A stretch of DNA of 64,000 nt. Origin: Amycolatopsis sp. DSM 110486. GTDB lineage: Bacteria; Actinomycetota; Actinomycetes; Mycobacteriales; Pseudonocardiaceae. Below, piece by piece: positions 63,320 through 64,000 of the stretch; the first letter of the stretch is position 1; every line of letters starts with the position of its first letter. A program made the translations under genes and the position numbers. Location: contig NZ_CP080519.1 of the NCBI RefSeq assembly GCF_019468465.1, positions 6,131,001-6,195,000 of the forward strand, read 5' to 3'. The notes under the pieces were generated by a model. It was not told the DNA's origin, did no database searches, and saw only the letters and a list, made by a program, of their open reading frames with translations.

Positions 63320-64000
63320 CGGGCCTGCGCCAGCACGGCGTGCAGCGCCGAGGTGGACACCTGTGCCGAGGAGTCGCTGCCGGTGACCTCGATGGTCACG
63401 GTGCCGCCGTTGGCCTTGCCGACCGTGACGCGGCCGCCGGGCACGATGCCGACGGACTTGAGCTCGGTGAGCAGCGACTCGTCGAGCTGCACGTGCTCGG
63501 CGATGCGCCGCACCACGACGTCGCCGCCGCCGGTGCGGGCGAACTCGTCGAGGCGCACGAGGTCGGACTCGGCGGGCGGCGCGGGGTCGCCGTCGCCCAG
63601 CTTGTCGAGGCCCGGGATCGGGTTGCCGTAGGGCGAGGTGGTCGGGTGGTCGAGCAGCTTGACCAGCTTGCGCTCGACGGCCTCGCTCATCACGTGTTCC
63701 CAGCGGCACGCCTCGGTGTGCACGTGTTCCCACTCGAGCCCGATGACGTCGACGAGGAGGCGCTCGGCGAGACGGTGCTTGCGCATCACGGCGATGGCCA
63801 GCTCACGACCGTGGTCGGTCAGCTGCAGGTGCCGGTCGTCGGCCACGACCACCAGCCCGTCGCGTTCCATCCTGGCCACGGTCTGGCTCACGGTCGGCCC
63901 GCTCTGCTGCAGGCGTTCGGCGATCCGTGCCCGCAGCGGGACGACACCCTCTTCTTCAAGCTCGTAGATGGTACGCAAGTACATCTCGGTGGTGTCGATG
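63316..64000 (-). CDS. ideR: Iron-dependent repressor IdeR/DtxR, N-terminus beyond the window
   Basis: The Fe2+-dependent DtxR-family repressor of iron-uptake genes. 228 codons are visible. The N-terminal winged helix includes [18 protein letters not shown] and [17 protein letters not shown]; metal ligands of the DtxR dimerisation domain are in the [18 protein letters not shown] region; a C-terminal SH3-like domain follows. The frame is open at base 64000 (preceding residues read IDTTE), so the real start lies a few codons outside. The stop overlaps galK by GTGA. Confidence 0.95.
   Translation of the reverse strand, partial: IDTTEMYLRTIYELEEEGVVPLRARIAERLQQSGPTVSQTVARMERDGLVVVADDRHLQLTDHGRELAIAVMRKHRLAERLLVDVIGLEWEHVHTEACRWEHVMSEAVERKLVKLLDHPTTSPYGNPIPGLDKLGDGDPAPPAESDLVRLDEFARTGGGDVVVRRIAEHVQLDESLLTELKSVGIVPGGRVTVGKANGGTVTIEVTGSDSSAQVSTSALHAVLAQAR

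Overview
The window is a 64 kb stretch of chromosome from a high-GC actinobacterium. Nearly every codon ends in G or C, GTG starts are very common, and many genes overlap through GTGA or ATGA junctions. Gene order (DUF3046-recA-recX, gluABCD, miaB-membrane protein-DUF349, miaA-dapF, hflX, lexA-LysM gene-nrdR, then ideR near galE) matches the recA to ideR region of mycobacteria and corynebacteria. A lineage such as Pseudonocardiaceae (Amycolatopsis-like) fits best, but that is inference. I see no rRNA, tRNA, CRISPR array, insertion sequence or prophage.

Layout. 1-8.4 kb: the 3'-truncated repair helicase lhr, a divergent membrane-anchored Hsp70-like protein, then DUF3046, recA (with a clear LexA box) and recX. 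8.4-12.4 kb: the Entner-Doudoroff pair edd-eda and a cytochrome P450. 12.7-19.4 kb: a mycobacterial Sdh1-type succinate dehydrogenase operon translationally coupled to a nucleotidyltransferase-like gene, an amidohydrolase and a DUF4037 gene. 19.4-23.4 kb: a methyltransferase and a GluABCD-type glutamate ABC importer. 23.7-26.7 kb: a two-component system convergent with a TAXI solute-binding lipoprotein. 26.7-32.6 kb: a frameshifted DUF1963 remnant, then miaB, a membrane protein, DUF349, miaA and dapF. 32.6-37 kb: valS downstream of an MFS exporter with a divergent HTH regulator, an insertion relative to the mycobacterial dapF-hflX order. 37-45 kb: hflX, a secreted protein, lexA, an SOS-boxed LysM protein, nrdR and the B12-dependent ribonucleotide reductase nrdJ. 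45-60.9 kb: accessory genes (ferritin-like protein, TetR with two tiny membrane proteins, peptidases, MocR regulator, CBS protein, MuiA-like protein, NarL-type two-component system, M23 peptidase, DUF4192). 60.9-64 kb: galE, galK and the start-truncated ideR.

How it fits together. recA, recX, lexA and the LysM gene form the SOS core; three LexA-type boxes are visible. nrdR-nrdJ supplies deoxynucleotides and is preceded by a phased array of DnaA-box-like 9-mers, a motif that recurs in two other gaps. Central carbon genes (edd, eda, sdh, galE, galK) and glutamate uptake are interleaved with tRNA modification and lysine/peptidoglycan genes.

The least explained parts are the genes coupled to sdhB, the MFS-valS unit, the TetR-controlled pair of small membrane proteins, the TAXI/two-component pair, and several striking non-coding structures: a stem of about 39 bp at 3968-4060, 11-bp-phased heptamers before the P450, and 32-bp-phased DnaA boxes.
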